Part shown: one piece after another, positions 8,454-16,660 of the stretch
Layout: every line of letters starts with the position of its first letter
Numbering within the stretch: the first letter of the stretch is position 1
Position numbers and translations under genes: made by a program
Source: Curtobacterium pusillum
GTDB lineage: Bacteria; Actinomycetota; Actinomycetes; Actinomycetales; Microbacteriaceae
Assembly: GCA_002025645.1 (NCBI GenBank)
Contig: CP018783.1
Coordinates: 1,612,001-1,676,000 of the forward strand
DNA length: 64,000 nt
Direction: 5' to 3'
Notes under the pieces: generated by a model
Told to the model about the DNA's origin: nothing
Databases searched by the model: none
Seen by the model: only the letters and a program-made list of their open reading frames with translations

Positions 8454-9475
8454 TCGGCGCCTTCCTGTCGGTCGGGGACGACACCCGGGTCGGGCGTCCC
8501 CGTTCCTTCGGAGCGGACGAGGCGCGCGCCTGGTCCGGTGCCGGACTCGATGACGTCGCCGAACCCGGCAAGCGCGGACGCGACGGCACCGCGGTCCTCA
8601 GGCTTCGTGAGCACGACGACGTTCGGTCCGGCGTCGGCGGTGGCGTAGGCCTCGACCCCGGCGGCACGGAGCTCGGCGACGGCGTCGAACACGGCGACGC
8701 TGCGGGCGTTCAGGTAGCGGATCGGGGGGAACGCGCCCTCGATCGTGGCGTGCATGCGGAGGGCGTTGCTCTCGGTGATCTCGCCGATGCGGGTGAAGTC
8801 CCCGGCAGCGCACGCGTCGAGCATGTCGCCGACGGTCTCGGTGGTCGAGGTCACCCAGGCGGGGTAGAACGGCGAGGTCGCGATCGTCCGCCGCATGGCC
8901 TCGCGCGACCCGATCGGCTTCGGGCCGGCGTCGATCGTCACGACGACCATGGCCATCGGCGGCGCGGGGATCGGCTCGGCGTAGGAGCCCTGGTCGTCGC
9001 CGGCGTGCCAGACCGCCACCCCGCCGGGGATCGACCGAGTGGCCGAACCCGAACCGCGCCGCGCGAGCCGGGAGAGGTCACGCGTGGACAGGTCGAGGCC
9101 GTACGCCGACGAGGCCGCCGCGGCGAGCGCCGCGAAGCCCGAGGCGCTCGAGGCCAGTCCGGCGCCGGTCGGCACCGTGTTCTCGGACACGACACTCGCG
9201 TGGGCGTCGCTGCCGGCGAGGTCCCGCACGAGGTCGAGGAACTCCCGGACCCGCACCAGCGCACCGTCCTCGACGACGCGACCGTTCAAGGTGAACGCAT
9301 CCCGTGCCTCCAGGCCGTCACCCGACCCGCCGTCCACGGTGACGGTCGTCGTCGTCGGGAACACGTCGAGCCCCATCGACACGCTGCCCGTGGCGGGCAG
9401 CGCGAGGGACGCGTCCGCCTTGCCCCAGTACTTGACGAGGGCGATGTTGGGGTGCGCGACGGCGGTGGCGGTCAT
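8450..9475 (-). CDS. mvaD: Diphosphomevalonate decarboxylase
   Basis: The 341-residue protein starts at ATG 9475 and converts mevalonate 5-diphosphate to isopentenyl diphosphate with ATP. Diagnostic motifs are NIALVKYWGK near the N terminus, TGSVSMGLD, NTVPTGAGLASSASGFAAL (phosphate loop), RRGSGSATRSIPGG (contains the conserved Ser/Arg) and ATADAGPNVVVL. Length is typical. Its ATG overlaps the mvaK1 stop by one base (TGATG). Confidence 0.96.
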   Translation of the reverse strand: MTATAVAHPNIALVKYWGKADASLALPATGSVSMGLDVFPTTTTVTVDGGSGDGLEARDAFTLNGRVVEDGALVRVREFLDLVRDLAGSDAHASVVSENTVPTGAGLASSASGFAALAAAASSAYGLDLSTRDLSRLARRGSGSATRSIPGGVAVWHAGDDQGSYAEPIPAPPMAMVVVTIDAGPKPIGSREAMRRTIATSPFYPAWVTSTTETVGDMLDACAAGDFTRIGEITESNALRMHATIEGAFPPIRYLNARSVAVFDAVAELRAAGVEAYATADAGPNVVVLTKPEDRGAVASALAGFGDVIESGTGPGARLVRSEGTGTPDPGVVPDRQEGAE

Positions 9476-10464
9476 CAAGCGCGGGCTCCGATCGTGGTGG
9501 TCCAGGTGGCTGCGGCACCTGCGCCGCGGAGTGCGGCCGCGATGCGGTCCGCGTGTTCGCCGTCCGTGGCGAGCGCGAGGACGCATCCGCCGCGCCCGCC
9601 ACCGGTGAGCTTCGCGCCCAGGGCGTCCGCAGCACGTGCGGCGCCGACGAGTCGGTCCAGGTCGTCGCTCGACACGTCGAGGGCGGTGAGGAGGTCGTGC
9701 GCGGCGTCCATCGTGGCACCGAGTCCCTGTGCGTCGCCGTCCACCAGCGTCGCCCGGGCCCGTCGGGCCAGCGCGCCGATGCGGTCGATGACGCCGTCGA
9801 CCGTCACGGGGTCTGCATCGTGGCGTTCCCGGACCGCGGCGACGGCTTCGCGCGTGTGCCCGGGGACCCCGGTGTCGGCGACGACGAACGTGAACGGTGC
9901 GCCGAGTTCGACCGGTTCGATGCGACCGGCCTCGAACCAGACGGGTGCGTCCGCGACGACCCCGCGGGCGTCCAGGCCGGACGGCCGACCGTGGGCGACG
10001 CGCTCGCACTCCTGGATGAGCTCGTGGTGCGCCTCCGCGTCGAGGGTCTCGCCCAGTGCGTCGGCCACCGCTGCGGTCACGGCAGCGGCGACGGCAGCAC
10101 TCGACCCCATCCCGCGGGCGGTGGGGACGTCGCTGTCGACCCGGACGTGGAAGTCCTGGTCGGTGATCCCGAAGCGTCGCAGAGTCGCGGTGACGGCCGT
10201 GACCGTGGGCATGACGGCGGCGGGGGCGAGGTCGAGCGGTCCGGTGTGCACGGCGGACTCCAGGCGGTGCCCGTCACCCGAGGACACCGGGGTGACCGTG
10301 GCGACGACCGTCGCGTCGAGGACCGGCAGCACGAGCGCGGGTGCGCCGTAGACCACGGCGTGCTCCCCGATCAGGATCGTCTTGCCGTGGGACGACGCCC
10401 TCCCGGTGCGGCGATTGGTGCCGGCTCCCGTGGTCGCTGGGTTGTCGAGGTCGTTGCTGGTCAT
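9475..10464 (-). CDS. mvaK1: Mevalonate kinase
   Basis: This 329-residue GHMP kinase makes mevalonate 5-phosphate and is the first gene of the operon. Motifs are HGKTILIGEHAVVYGAPALV, DVPTARGMGSSAAVAAAVTA, a PSGLDARG segment and KLTGGGRGGCVLAL. The ATG at 10464 is followed by ~25 low-complexity residues before the kinase core; a later start is possible. The TTAGGCT-like element near 10480-10486 on the minus strand could be the operon -10. The upstream region is shared with divergent ohrR. No idi gene is present in the window, so IPP/DMAPP isomerisation must be encoded elsewhere. Confidence 0.94.
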   Translation of the reverse strand: MTSNDLDNPATTGAGTNRRTGRASSHGKTILIGEHAVVYGAPALVLPVLDATVVATVTPVSSGDGHRLESAVHTGPLDLAPAAVMPTVTAVTATLRRFGITDQDFHVRVDSDVPTARGMGSSAAVAAAVTAAVADALGETLDAEAHHELIQECERVAHGRPSGLDARGVVADAPVWFEAGRIEPVELGAPFTFVVADTGVPGHTREAVAAVRERHDADPVTVDGVIDRIGALARRARATLVDGDAQGLGATMDAAHDLLTALDVSSDDLDRLVGAARAADALGAKLTGGGRGGCVLALATDGEHADRIAAALRGAGAAATWTTTIGARA

Positions 10465-10557
10465 CGTGGGTCACGTCAGCCTAACCGTCCCGGCCATGCG
10501 CGCGCTCGACGGTGTCCGTACCCCGGCCGAGAGCCGGCTCCACGTCCGTCCGACAAG

Positions 10558-10583
10558 GTTGTGCACAACTGGGTTGCGTGCAA
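10558..10583. promoter_or_regulatory. Probable OhrR operator pair
   Basis: GTTGTGCACAAC (10558-10569) is a perfect 12-bp palindrome, and 15 bases on is a second copy TTGCGTGCAA (10574-10583) with one central change. Both lie just upstream of the ohrR ATG at 10594. TTG-N4-CAA palindromes fit MarR/OhrR sites. Position suggests autorepression of ohrR-ohr; influence on mvaK1 is also possible because the gap is shared. Confidence 0.65.
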
Positions 10584-10593
10584 TGCTTAGGGC

Positions 10594-11049
10594 ATGCCCG
10601 TGACCGACGAGATGGTGTGCTTCTCCCTGTACGCAGCGAGCCGTGCCACCACGCAGGCGTACCGGACCCTGCTCGAACCCTGGGGCCTCACCTACCCGCA
10701 GTACCTGGTCCTCGTGACGCTGTGGATCGAGGGCGACCAGACCGTTTCGAGCCTCGGTGACCACCTGCAGCTCGACTCGGGCACGCTCTCGCCGCTCCTG
10801 CGCCGCATGGAACAGGGCGACCTGGTCCGCCGGGAGCGCCGGAGCACCGACGAGCGGGTCGTCACGGTCACACTCGGCGACCGCGGCCGCTCCGTCCGCG
10901 GCGAACTCGCACACATCCCCTCGACGATCGCCGCCGGGATGGGCCTGCCCGACGAACGCGCCGCGATGGAACTCATCGCGACACTGCACCGGCTGACCGA
11001 GACCATGCACGCCGCCGCGATGCCGAACCGCGCCGCCGCGGACCACTGA
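10594..11049 (+). CDS. ohrR: OhrR-type MarR-family peroxide sensor
   Basis: This 151-residue winged-helix repressor has a Cys at position 9 (MVCFSLYAASR), the place of the redox-sensing Cys of OhrR, with the conserved Tyr of LTYPQYLVL nearby. The helix-turn-helix is VSSLGDHLQLDSGTLSPLLRRM and the wing is RRERRSTDERVVTVTL. In the family, organic hydroperoxides oxidise the Cys and release the repressor from the ohr promoter. It is followed 22 bases later by ohr, its known target. Confidence 0.93.
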   Translation: MPVTDEMVCFSLYAASRATTQAYRTLLEPWGLTYPQYLVLVTLWIEGDQTVSSLGDHLQLDSGTLSPLLRRMEQGDLVRRERRSTDERVVTVTLGDRGRSVRGELAHIPSTIAAGMGLPDERAAMELIATLHRLTETMHAAAMPNRAAADH

Positions 11050-11071
11050 CCCCCACGAAGGAAGGAACACC

Positions 11072-11494
11072 ATGGAAGCCCTCTACACCGCCGAGGCCCT
11101 CTCCACCGGCGCCGGCCGCGACGGCCGCGTCGCCACCAGCGACGGATCGTTCGCGCTCGACCTCGCGATCCCGAAGGAGATGGGTGGCTCCGGCAACGGC
11201 ACGAACCCCGAGCAGCTCTTCGCCGCCGGGTACGCCGCGTGCTTCCACTCCGCACTGCAGGGTGTCGCCCGCAGCCAGAAGGTGAAGATCGAGGACTCCT
11301 CCGTCGGCGGTCGCGTGCAGATCGGCCCGAATGGCGAGGGCGGCTACCAGCTCGCCGTCCTGCTCGAGGTGGTCCTGCCCGGCCTCTCGCACGAGGTCGC
11401 ACAAGGCCTCGCGGACGCCGCGCACCAGGTCTGCCCGTACTCGAACGCGACGCGCGGCAACATCGACGTCACCATCACCGTCTCGGAGGACTGA
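11072..11494 (+). CDS. ohr: Organic hydroperoxide resistance protein Ohr
   Basis: A 140-residue thiol peroxidase of the Ohr/OsmC family, which reduces organic and lipid hydroperoxides using lipoyl-type thiols. The two reactive cysteines are Cys57 (AAGYAACFHSAL) and Cys121 (AHQVCPYSNATRGN); the catalytic Arg is in AGRDGRVAT. Length and motifs match Ohr rather than OsmC. A good ribosome site (GAAGGAA) precedes the ATG. It is cotranscribed with ohrR. Confidence 0.96.
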   Translation: MEALYTAEALSTGAGRDGRVATSDGSFALDLAIPKEMGGSGNGTNPEQLFAAGYAACFHSALQGVARSQKVKIEDSSVGGRVQIGPNGEGGYQLAVLLEVVLPGLSHEVAQGLADAAHQVCPYSNATRGNIDVTITVSED

Positions 11495-11497
11495 AGC

Positions 11498-12493
11498 ATG
11501 AGCACCACCCCCACCACGATGCGCGCCGTCGTCCACGAGACCTTCGCCGAGCCCGCCGAGGTCCTCGGCGTCCAGGAGCGCCCGGTCCCGACCCCCGGCG
11601 CCGGCGAGGTCCTCGTCCGCACGGTCCTCTCCCCCATCCACAACCACGACCTCTGGACCGTCCGCGGCACCTACGGCTTCAAGCCGGAGCTCCCCGCCGC
11701 GTCCGGCACCGAGGCACTCGGCGTCGTCGAGGCGCTCGGCGAGGGCGTCACGAACCTGCAGGTCGGCCAGCGCGTCGCCGGCGGGGCGTTCGGCGTTTGG
11801 GCCGAGTACTACACCGCGAACGCCGCCGGGCTCGTCCCGGTCCCCGACGCCATGCCCGACGAGGCCGCCGCGCAGCTCGTGTCGATGCCGTTCAGCGCCA
11901 TCAGCCTGCTGCACTCGCTCGACCTGCACGAGGGCGACTGGCTCATCCAGAACGCCGCGAACGGTGCGGTCGGCCGCATGGTCGCCCAGCTCGGTGCCGC
12001 GCGTGGCATCAACGTCATCGGCCTCGTCCGCCGCGCCGCCGGCGTCGAGGAGCTCCGCGAGCAGGGCATCGAGCGCATCGTCGCCACGGACGCCGACGAC
12101 TGGCAGGACCAGGTCACCGCGATCACCGGCGGCGCCCCGATCGTCGCGGGCGTCGAGTCCGTCGGCGGGAAGGCGGCCGGCGACATCGCTTCGGTGCTCG
12201 GCGAGAACGCCACGCTCGTGGTGTTCGGCGCCATGGCCTCGCCCACGCTCGAGATCCCGTCCGGCAAGGTCATCTTCGGCCAGCTCACCGTGAAGGGCTT
12301 CTGGGGCAGCGTCGTCAGCAAGACGATGCCGGCCGAGACGAAGGGGCAGCTCTTCGGCGAGCTCATCACGCGCGTGCTCGACGGCTCGCTGACCCTCCCC
12401 GTCGCCGAGACCTTCGCCTTTGAGGACGTCCGCGACGCGGTGCGTGCCTCGGACACCGCCGGCCGCGTCGGCAAGGTGCTCCTGCGCCCGTAG
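11498..12493 (+). CDS. Zinc-independent MDR-family quinone/enoyl reductase
   Basis: A 331-residue medium-chain dehydrogenase/reductase starting 4 bases after the ohr stop. The N-terminal GroES-like domain (RPVPTPGAGEVLVR, GTEALGVVEALGEGV) lacks the zinc-ligand Cys/His set. The Rossmann part has an atypical dinucleotide loop, QNAANGAVGRMVAQLGAARG, as in mitochondrial-type 2-enoyl thioester reductases and NADPH:quinone reductases. Coexpression with ohr suggests a role in oxidative or lipid-peroxide stress, for example reduction of quinones or reactive enals. Exact substrate is unknown. Confidence 0.8.
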   Translation: MSTTPTTMRAVVHETFAEPAEVLGVQERPVPTPGAGEVLVRTVLSPIHNHDLWTVRGTYGFKPELPAASGTEALGVVEALGEGVTNLQVGQRVAGGAFGVWAEYYTANAAGLVPVPDAMPDEAAAQLVSMPFSAISLLHSLDLHEGDWLIQNAANGAVGRMVAQLGAARGINVIGLVRRAAGVEELREQGIERIVATDADDWQDQVTAITGGAPIVAGVESVGGKAAGDIASVLGENATLVVFGAMASPTLEIPSGKVIFGQLTVKGFWGSVVSKTMPAETKGQLFGELITRVLDGSLTLPVAETFAFEDVRDAVRASDTAGRVGKVLLRP

Positions 12494-12513
12494 ACGCGAC
12501 TGCAGGACGGACG

Positions 12514-12560
12514 GGCGCGCCCCGCTCAGCGGCAACGCGAAGCGTTGCGCGGGGCGCGCC
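12514..12560 (+). terminator. Two-tier hairpin after the MDR gene
   Basis: Outer arms GGCGCGCCCCGC (12514-12525) and its complement (12549-12560) enclose a perfect inner stem GCAACGC-GAA-GCGTTGC (12532-12548). This is a strong intrinsic-type stem with no T-run, 20 bases after the stop. Confidence 0.6.
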
Positions 12561-12574
12561 GACCGAGCCTGCGA

Positions 12575-12606
12575 GGGAGGGCGGTGCCAGCTGGCACCGC
12601 CCTCCC
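12575..12606. terminator. Perfect 16-bp palindrome between convergent genes
   Basis: GGGAGGGCGGTGCCAG is followed directly by its complement, giving a 32-base perfect palindrome. It shares GGTGCCAGCTGGC with the hairpin at 5085-5132 and ends 20 bases before the transporter stop. Probable terminator for the transporter. Confidence 0.65.
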
Positions 12607-12625
12607 GTCCGTCTGTCGTTGCGGT

Positions 12626-14083
12626 CTACCGCCGCGCCTTCTTCGCGGGGACCGTGAAGATGTTGCCGGTGGTGACTCCCTCTTCGACCTCTTCCAGGGT
12701 GCGACCGCGACTCTCGGGCACGAACTTCCAGATGAAGGCCAGCGCGAGCAGGCCCACGATGCCGAACCCGAAGAAGGTACCGGTGATGCCCGTCGCCGCG
12801 ACGATCGTCGGGAAGTAGAGCCCGAGGAACGCGTTCGCGATCCAGAGGCAGAACACCGAGATCCCCATGCCGAGCGCGCGGATCTGCGTCGGGAAGATCT
12901 CCGACAGCAGCACCCACACGGCGATGTTGAGGAAGGTCTGCATCGAGCCGACGAACGCGACGACCAGGAACAGGATCACCCACGGACGGGCCGGGTTGCC
13001 GTCGGGCAGGGCGACCGAGGCGATGCCGATGAGGAAGTGACAGAGCGTCGTGAGCGAGAAGCCGATGATGAGCGTGGTGCGTCGGTTGATCTTCTCCATG
13101 TTGTAGATGGCGATGAAGCCACCGACCACGGCGATGACACCCGGGGCGATGTTCGCGATGAGCGCCGCCGACTGCTGGAAGCCCGACTCGATGAGCACGG
13201 TCTGGCCGTAGTACATGATCGAGTTGATGCCGGTCAGCTGTTGGGCGACACCGAGGCCCGCACCGATGAGCACGACACGGATCAGCCACTTGTTGCCGAG
13301 CAGCGTGCGCCAGCCGCTCTCACGCTGGACCTCTGCTTCGAACTCGTTCGAGCGCTTGATGTCCTCGAGCTCGGCGTCGGCGCGCTCCTTCGAGCGGATC
13401 TGCCCGAGGACCTCGAGTGCCTCGTCGTTGCGCCCCTTCGACGCGAGCCAGCGCGGCGACTCGGGGACGCGGAGCATGCCGATGAACAGTGCGATCGCAG
13501 GGAGCGCGCAGACGGCGAGCATGACGCGCCAGACGCCGTTGCCCTCACCCCAGAGACTGCCGATGATCGCGTTGACCACGAATGCGGAGAGCTGCCCGAT
13601 GACGATCATCAGCTCGTTGCGGCCGGAGAGCGAGCCGCGGATCTCGTAGGGGGCGAGTTCGGCGAGGAACACCGGGACGACCGTCGACGCACCGCCGACC
13701 GCGAGACCGAGCAGGACACGACCGATCACCATCACTCCGAAGACCGGTGCGAACACGCAGGTGAGCGTCCCGACGAAGAAGGTGATCGCGAGCAGGATGA
13801 TCGTCTTGCGGCGACCCCAGCCGTCCGCGATCCGACCGCCGAGCATGGCGCCGATCGCAGCACCGAACAGGAGCGAGCTGGTGACGATGCCCTCGGTGAG
13901 GTTCGTCAGGCCGAGCTCCTGCTTCATCGGCAGGAGCGCGCCGTTGATCACGCCGGTGTCGTAGCCGAAGAGCAGTCCACCGAAGGTGGCGACGAGGGCG
14001 AGGACGCCGAGGCGGCGGACGTGCGGACCCTGCCCGACCGGCGGCAGCGGGACGCTCGGGGCTGTCGGTTTGATGTCGACCAT
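12626..14083 (-). CDS. Sugar porter family MFS transporter
   Basis: A 485-residue major facilitator with 12 predicted helices. Sugar-porter signatures are FGYDTGVINGALLPM, GRIADGWGRRKTI, ELAPYEIRGSLSGRNELMIV, QQLTGINSIMYYG and PESPRWL / PESRGRTLEEVE. These proteins usually bring hexoses, pentoses or polyols into the cell with protons. ATG 14083 was chosen because it follows a ribosome site (GGAGT) and gives the usual N terminus; an upstream in-frame extension would overlap the promoter. It is transcribed alone. Substrate is not determinable. Confidence 0.93.
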   Translation of the reverse strand: MVDIKPTAPSVPLPPVGQGPHVRRLGVLALVATFGGLLFGYDTGVINGALLPMKQELGLTNLTEGIVTSSLLFGAAIGAMLGGRIADGWGRRKTIILLAITFFVGTLTCVFAPVFGVMVIGRVLLGLAVGGASTVVPVFLAELAPYEIRGSLSGRNELMIVIGQLSAFVVNAIIGSLWGEGNGVWRVMLAVCALPAIALFIGMLRVPESPRWLASKGRNDEALEVLGQIRSKERADAELEDIKRSNEFEAEVQRESGWRTLLGNKWLIRVVLIGAGLGVAQQLTGINSIMYYGQTVLIESGFQQSAALIANIAPGVIAVVGGFIAIYNMEKINRRTTLIIGFSLTTLCHFLIGIASVALPDGNPARPWVILFLVVAFVGSMQTFLNIAVWVLLSEIFPTQIRALGMGISVFCLWIANAFLGLYFPTIVAATGITGTFFGFGIVGLLALAFIWKFVPESRGRTLEEVEEGVTTGNIFTVPAKKARR

Positions 14084-14128
14084 GCGGGTGACTCCTTCGT
14101 CAGTGATCAGACTGCATCGCTTGGAAGG

Positions 14129-14156
14129 ATCGTAACCCGTTTCCATGTCCTGTCAA
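14129..14156 (-). promoter_or_regulatory. Sigma70-type promoter of the sugar transporter
   Basis: On the minus strand a perfect -35 TTGACA (14156-14151) is followed after 16 bases by TACGAT (14134-14129), 45 bases before the ATG. The spacer contains GGAAACGGGTT, which is reminiscent of LacI-family half-sites, but I cannot assign an operator. Confidence 0.65.
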
Positions 14157-14212
14157 TCCGTCATGAAGACATCCGGACCATTGGATCGGTCCACACAATC
14201 CCTGATCAGCGG

Positions 14213-14758
14213 TCAGTCTTCATCCGGAGCCGATTCGTCGGTGCTCTGGGTGGGCTGGTCGAGCACGTCCCCCAGCGAGGGCATGTCCGCCCCGTGGTCC
14301 GTGTACCGGCGGACCGTCCGGCGGGCTGCGGCACTCGCGGCGCCAGAGAGTCGTGGGTTCCGCTTCGCGGCATCGGCGACCCGACCGGCGTGCCCCGCGG
14401 TGGACAGGAGCACGTTCGCCAGGGCACGTGCCTGACCCGGTTCCGGGACACCTGCGATCGACCACGCTGAGCGGACCTGGTCGTCCGGCGTGACGCCGCG
14501 CCGGGTACCCATCCGGTGCCAGTCCGACAGTGCGCCCTCGGTCCGTGAGGCTGCACGGTCCGCCTCGCCCGCACGGCGACGCTCGGCATCGCGATCGGCG
14601 TCCGCAGCCTCGCTCCGCTCGATCCGGTCGGTCAGGCCGTCCGCACGCTTGCGGACCGCTTCGGCCCGCTCCCGCGCGGCGGCGTCGTCACCGCCGGCTT
14701 CGGCGATGCGGGCGGCGTGCGCGGCGGCGGCCGCGGCGAGGATCTCCGAACGCTCCAT
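14213..14758 (-). CDS. Hypothetical charged, helical protein
   Basis: A 181-residue protein I do not recognise. The start MERSEILAAAAAAHAARIAE at 14758 is supported by a -10-like TACCGT on the minus strand at 14771-14766, 7 bases upstream (leaderless arrangement). Residues ~15-75 are very rich in Ala, Arg, Glu and Asp (RERAEAVRKRADGLTDRIER) and likely form a long helix or coiled coil. Residues ~85-165 contain WHRMGTRRGVTPDDQVRSAW and ALANVLLSTAGHAGRVADAA. The tail is acidic. No signal peptide or membrane segment. It overlaps no other gene and faces the transporter promoter region. Confidence 0.6.
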   Translation of the reverse strand: MERSEILAAAAAAHAARIAEAGGDDAAARERAEAVRKRADGLTDRIERSEAADADRDAERRRAGEADRAASRTEGALSDWHRMGTRRGVTPDDQVRSAWSIAGVPEPGQARALANVLLSTAGHAGRVADAAKRNPRLSGAASAAARRTVRRYTDHGADMPSLGDVLDQPTQSTDESAPDED

Positions 14759-14907
14759 GCCCCCGACGGTAGCCGCTCCGACCGACACGGGCGTGTGACG
14801 AACGGGTCGAGCACCGGAACCTTGCGCGCGGCAACCGGATAGCCTCGCCCCAGCAGCGGCACCACGTGCGGCGCGCACGACCTGCCGACGACAGGAAGGT
14901 GTGCGAC

Positions 14908-15483
14908 ATGGCCGGAATCGAAGACCTCCTCTCCCAGATCCCGATCGGCGAGCTGGCGAAGAAGCTCGGCGTTGACGAGGCGACGGCGACCGCAGCGGTG
15001 CAGACGGCGGTCCCCGCACTCGTCGGCGGGCTGCAGAAGAACGTCGAGAACGGCGGTGCGGCCTCGCTCGACAAGGCGCTCGACAAGCACGCCGCCCTCG
15101 CGGACCCCACCACGATCGACGACGTCGACGAGGAGGACGGCAACAAGATCGTCGCGAACGTGTTCGGCGGCAAGCAGCAGGACGTGGCCGCAGCCCTCGC
15201 CGGGTCCGGTGGTGGCGGTGGCGGGGTCGACCTCGGCGGGATCATCGGTAAGGTGCTCCCCCTCGTCGCGCCGTTCGTGCTCAGCAAGCTCGGCAACCAG
15301 AAGGCCGCGTCGACCCAGTCGGGCGGCGGGTTCGACCTCGGGGGCCTGCTCGGCGGGTTCCTCGGCGGATCGGGCGGCCAGGCCGGCGGGCAGTCCGGCG
15401 GTTCCCAGGCGGGTGGCGGCGGACTCGACATCGGCGGGATCCTGGGCGGGCTCGGCGGGCTGCTCGGCGGCGGCAAGAAGTAG
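14908..15483 (+). CDS. DUF937 (YidB-like) domain protein with Gly-rich tail
   Basis: A 191-residue protein. The N-terminal ~110 residues match the DUF937 pattern: MAGIEDLLSQIPIGELAKKLG, ATAAVQTAVPALVGGLQKN, KHAALADPTTIDDVDEEDG and ANVFGGKQQDVAAAL. The tail from ~115 is Gly-rich with repeats such as DLGGLLGGFLGG and DIGGILGGLGGLLGGGKK. ATG 14908 is used; a ribosome site AGGAAGGTG lies 7-14 bases upstream. Function of the family is unknown; it may form oligomers or bind envelope material. Confidence 0.8.
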   Translation: MAGIEDLLSQIPIGELAKKLGVDEATATAAVQTAVPALVGGLQKNVENGGAASLDKALDKHAALADPTTIDDVDEEDGNKIVANVFGGKQQDVAAALAGSGGGGGGVDLGGIIGKVLPLVAPFVLSKLGNQKAASTQSGGGFDLGGLLGGFLGGSGGQAGGQSGGSQAGGGGLDIGGILGGLGGLLGGGKK

Positions 15484-15565
15484 GGGCTGTACCCGAGGAC
15501 ACATCTCGATCACGATCCCTCCTGCACCGTCCGGTGCTGGGCTAGCGTCGAACCGAGGGGGAATC

Positions 15566-16471
15566 ATGAAGCGGATCGTGACGGTCGGTGCCGTCGTGCT
15601 GGCCACCGTCGCGTTGTCCGGTTGCTCGTTGCTGCGCGGGTCGGACGGAGCGTTGCCCGCTCCGTCCAGCCCGCCGGCGACCACCGCGTCACCGACGCCG
15701 AGCGACACCGCGACGCCCGACGGCGAGTCAGCGGCCGATCTCCTCGAGGCATCCGCGAACCCCCGGACGCCGACGCCCGCCCCGACCGAGGCCGCCGCGC
15801 CCGCTCCGACGCTCACGCCCATCCCCGCCGGCACCGTCCTGGCGCAGGGCGACGTCGCCTCGCCCAAGGGCAGCATCCACTTCCACTTCCGGATGGTCGC
15901 GAACGGTGACGACACCTTCACCGCGCAGTACTCCGGGGTGACCTCGACGCTGCCGGTCCCGATCGGCGTCGGCCTGTTCGACCTGTCCCGGAAGGTCGGT
16001 GACGGCCTGACCTACCGGGGCGTCGGGGACCACACGCTCGGCGGGCCGACCAGCACGGCGGTCGCCGCGAACGTGCCGCTGAGCGGTTCCGGCGTCGACC
16101 CGTCGCACCTCGGCACCCTCGTGACGTACTCGGCCGCGGCCCCGGGGCAGGACGTCCCCGTCGAGATCGCCGCCGACAAGGTGCTCGCGGTCACCTCGGT
16201 GCGGTGGTCGGTGCCGGCACGGCAGACGAACGTGCACCCGAAGGACGCCGGTGCCAGGGCGAACGCGACCGGCTCCGTCACCGCGACGACCGCCGGCGGG
16301 GCCCCGAAGTCGTACACGGTCGCGCCAGACGACCTGATCGGCGACGTCGCCGCACGCTTCGGCATCACGGTGCGGGCCCTCGTGTGGCTCAACGAGGGCG
16401 TGCAGGTCTTCGGCGAGGACCAGCACCTCTACGAGGGCACGTCCCTCAACCTCGACCCGCTCGGCCGCTGA
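15566..16471 (+). CDS. LysM-domain lipoprotein
   Basis: A 301-residue protein with a lipoprotein signal, MKRIVTVGAVVLATVALSGC (lipobox LSGC, Cys20). A Pro/Thr-rich linker (~25-90) leads to a ~140-residue domain I do not recognise (~95-235), and a C-terminal LysM module (~245-300: YTVAPDDLIGDVAARFGIT, ALVWLNEG). It should be anchored to the outer face of the membrane and bind peptidoglycan through LysM. A ribosome site (GAGGGGG) precedes ATG 15566 and a -10-like TAGCGT lies at 15543-15548. Confidence 0.82.
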   Translation: MKRIVTVGAVVLATVALSGCSLLRGSDGALPAPSSPPATTASPTPSDTATPDGESAADLLEASANPRTPTPAPTEAAAPAPTLTPIPAGTVLAQGDVASPKGSIHFHFRMVANGDDTFTAQYSGVTSTLPVPIGVGLFDLSRKVGDGLTYRGVGDHTLGGPTSTAVAANVPLSGSGVDPSHLGTLVTYSAAAPGQDVPVEIAADKVLAVTSVRWSVPARQTNVHPKDAGARANATGSVTATTAGGAPKSYTVAPDDLIGDVAARFGITVRALVWLNEGVQVFGEDQHLYEGTSLNLDPLGR

Positions 16472-16496
16472 CCCGGCGGGCCGAGCCCGCGCTGAA

Positions 16497-16549
16497 CGCG
16501 AAAGCGACAGATCTCCGCCGATTTTCGGGAGTTCTCTGTCGCTTTCGCG
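16497..16549. repeat. 15-bp inverted repeat with a third half-copy
   Basis: CGCGAAAGCGACAGA (16497-16511) and its exact complement (16535-16549) flank 23 bases. A third related half, ATCTGTCGCTTTT, follows at 16574-16586. It lies after the LysM gene and before the pgi 3' end, so it may be a terminator or a REP-like element. Confidence 0.55.
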
Positions 16550-16601
16550 GACTGGACCCGAGCCGGACCCGTGATCTGTCGCTTTTGCAACGCGACCCAC
16601 A

Positions 16602-16649
16602 GACGGACGGGAGGCCCGTGGCGGATCCGCCACGGACCTCCAGGCCGTC
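16602..16649. terminator. Long imperfect hairpin, pgi / LysM convergent terminator
   Basis: GACGGACGGGAGGCCCGTGG pairs imperfectly with CCACGGACCTCCAGGCCGTC; the inner 20 bases (CCGTGGCGGATCCGCCACGG, 16616-16635) are a perfect palindrome. It belongs to the window's GGAGGC hairpin family and ends 12 bases before the pgi stop. Confidence 0.65.
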
Positions 16650-16660
16650 AGGTGCGTACG

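Noticed and set aside
9304-9320. CCTCCAGGCCGTCA inside mvaD, similar to the hairpin family stem
   Set aside because: It is within coding sequence without a partner arm; chance match.
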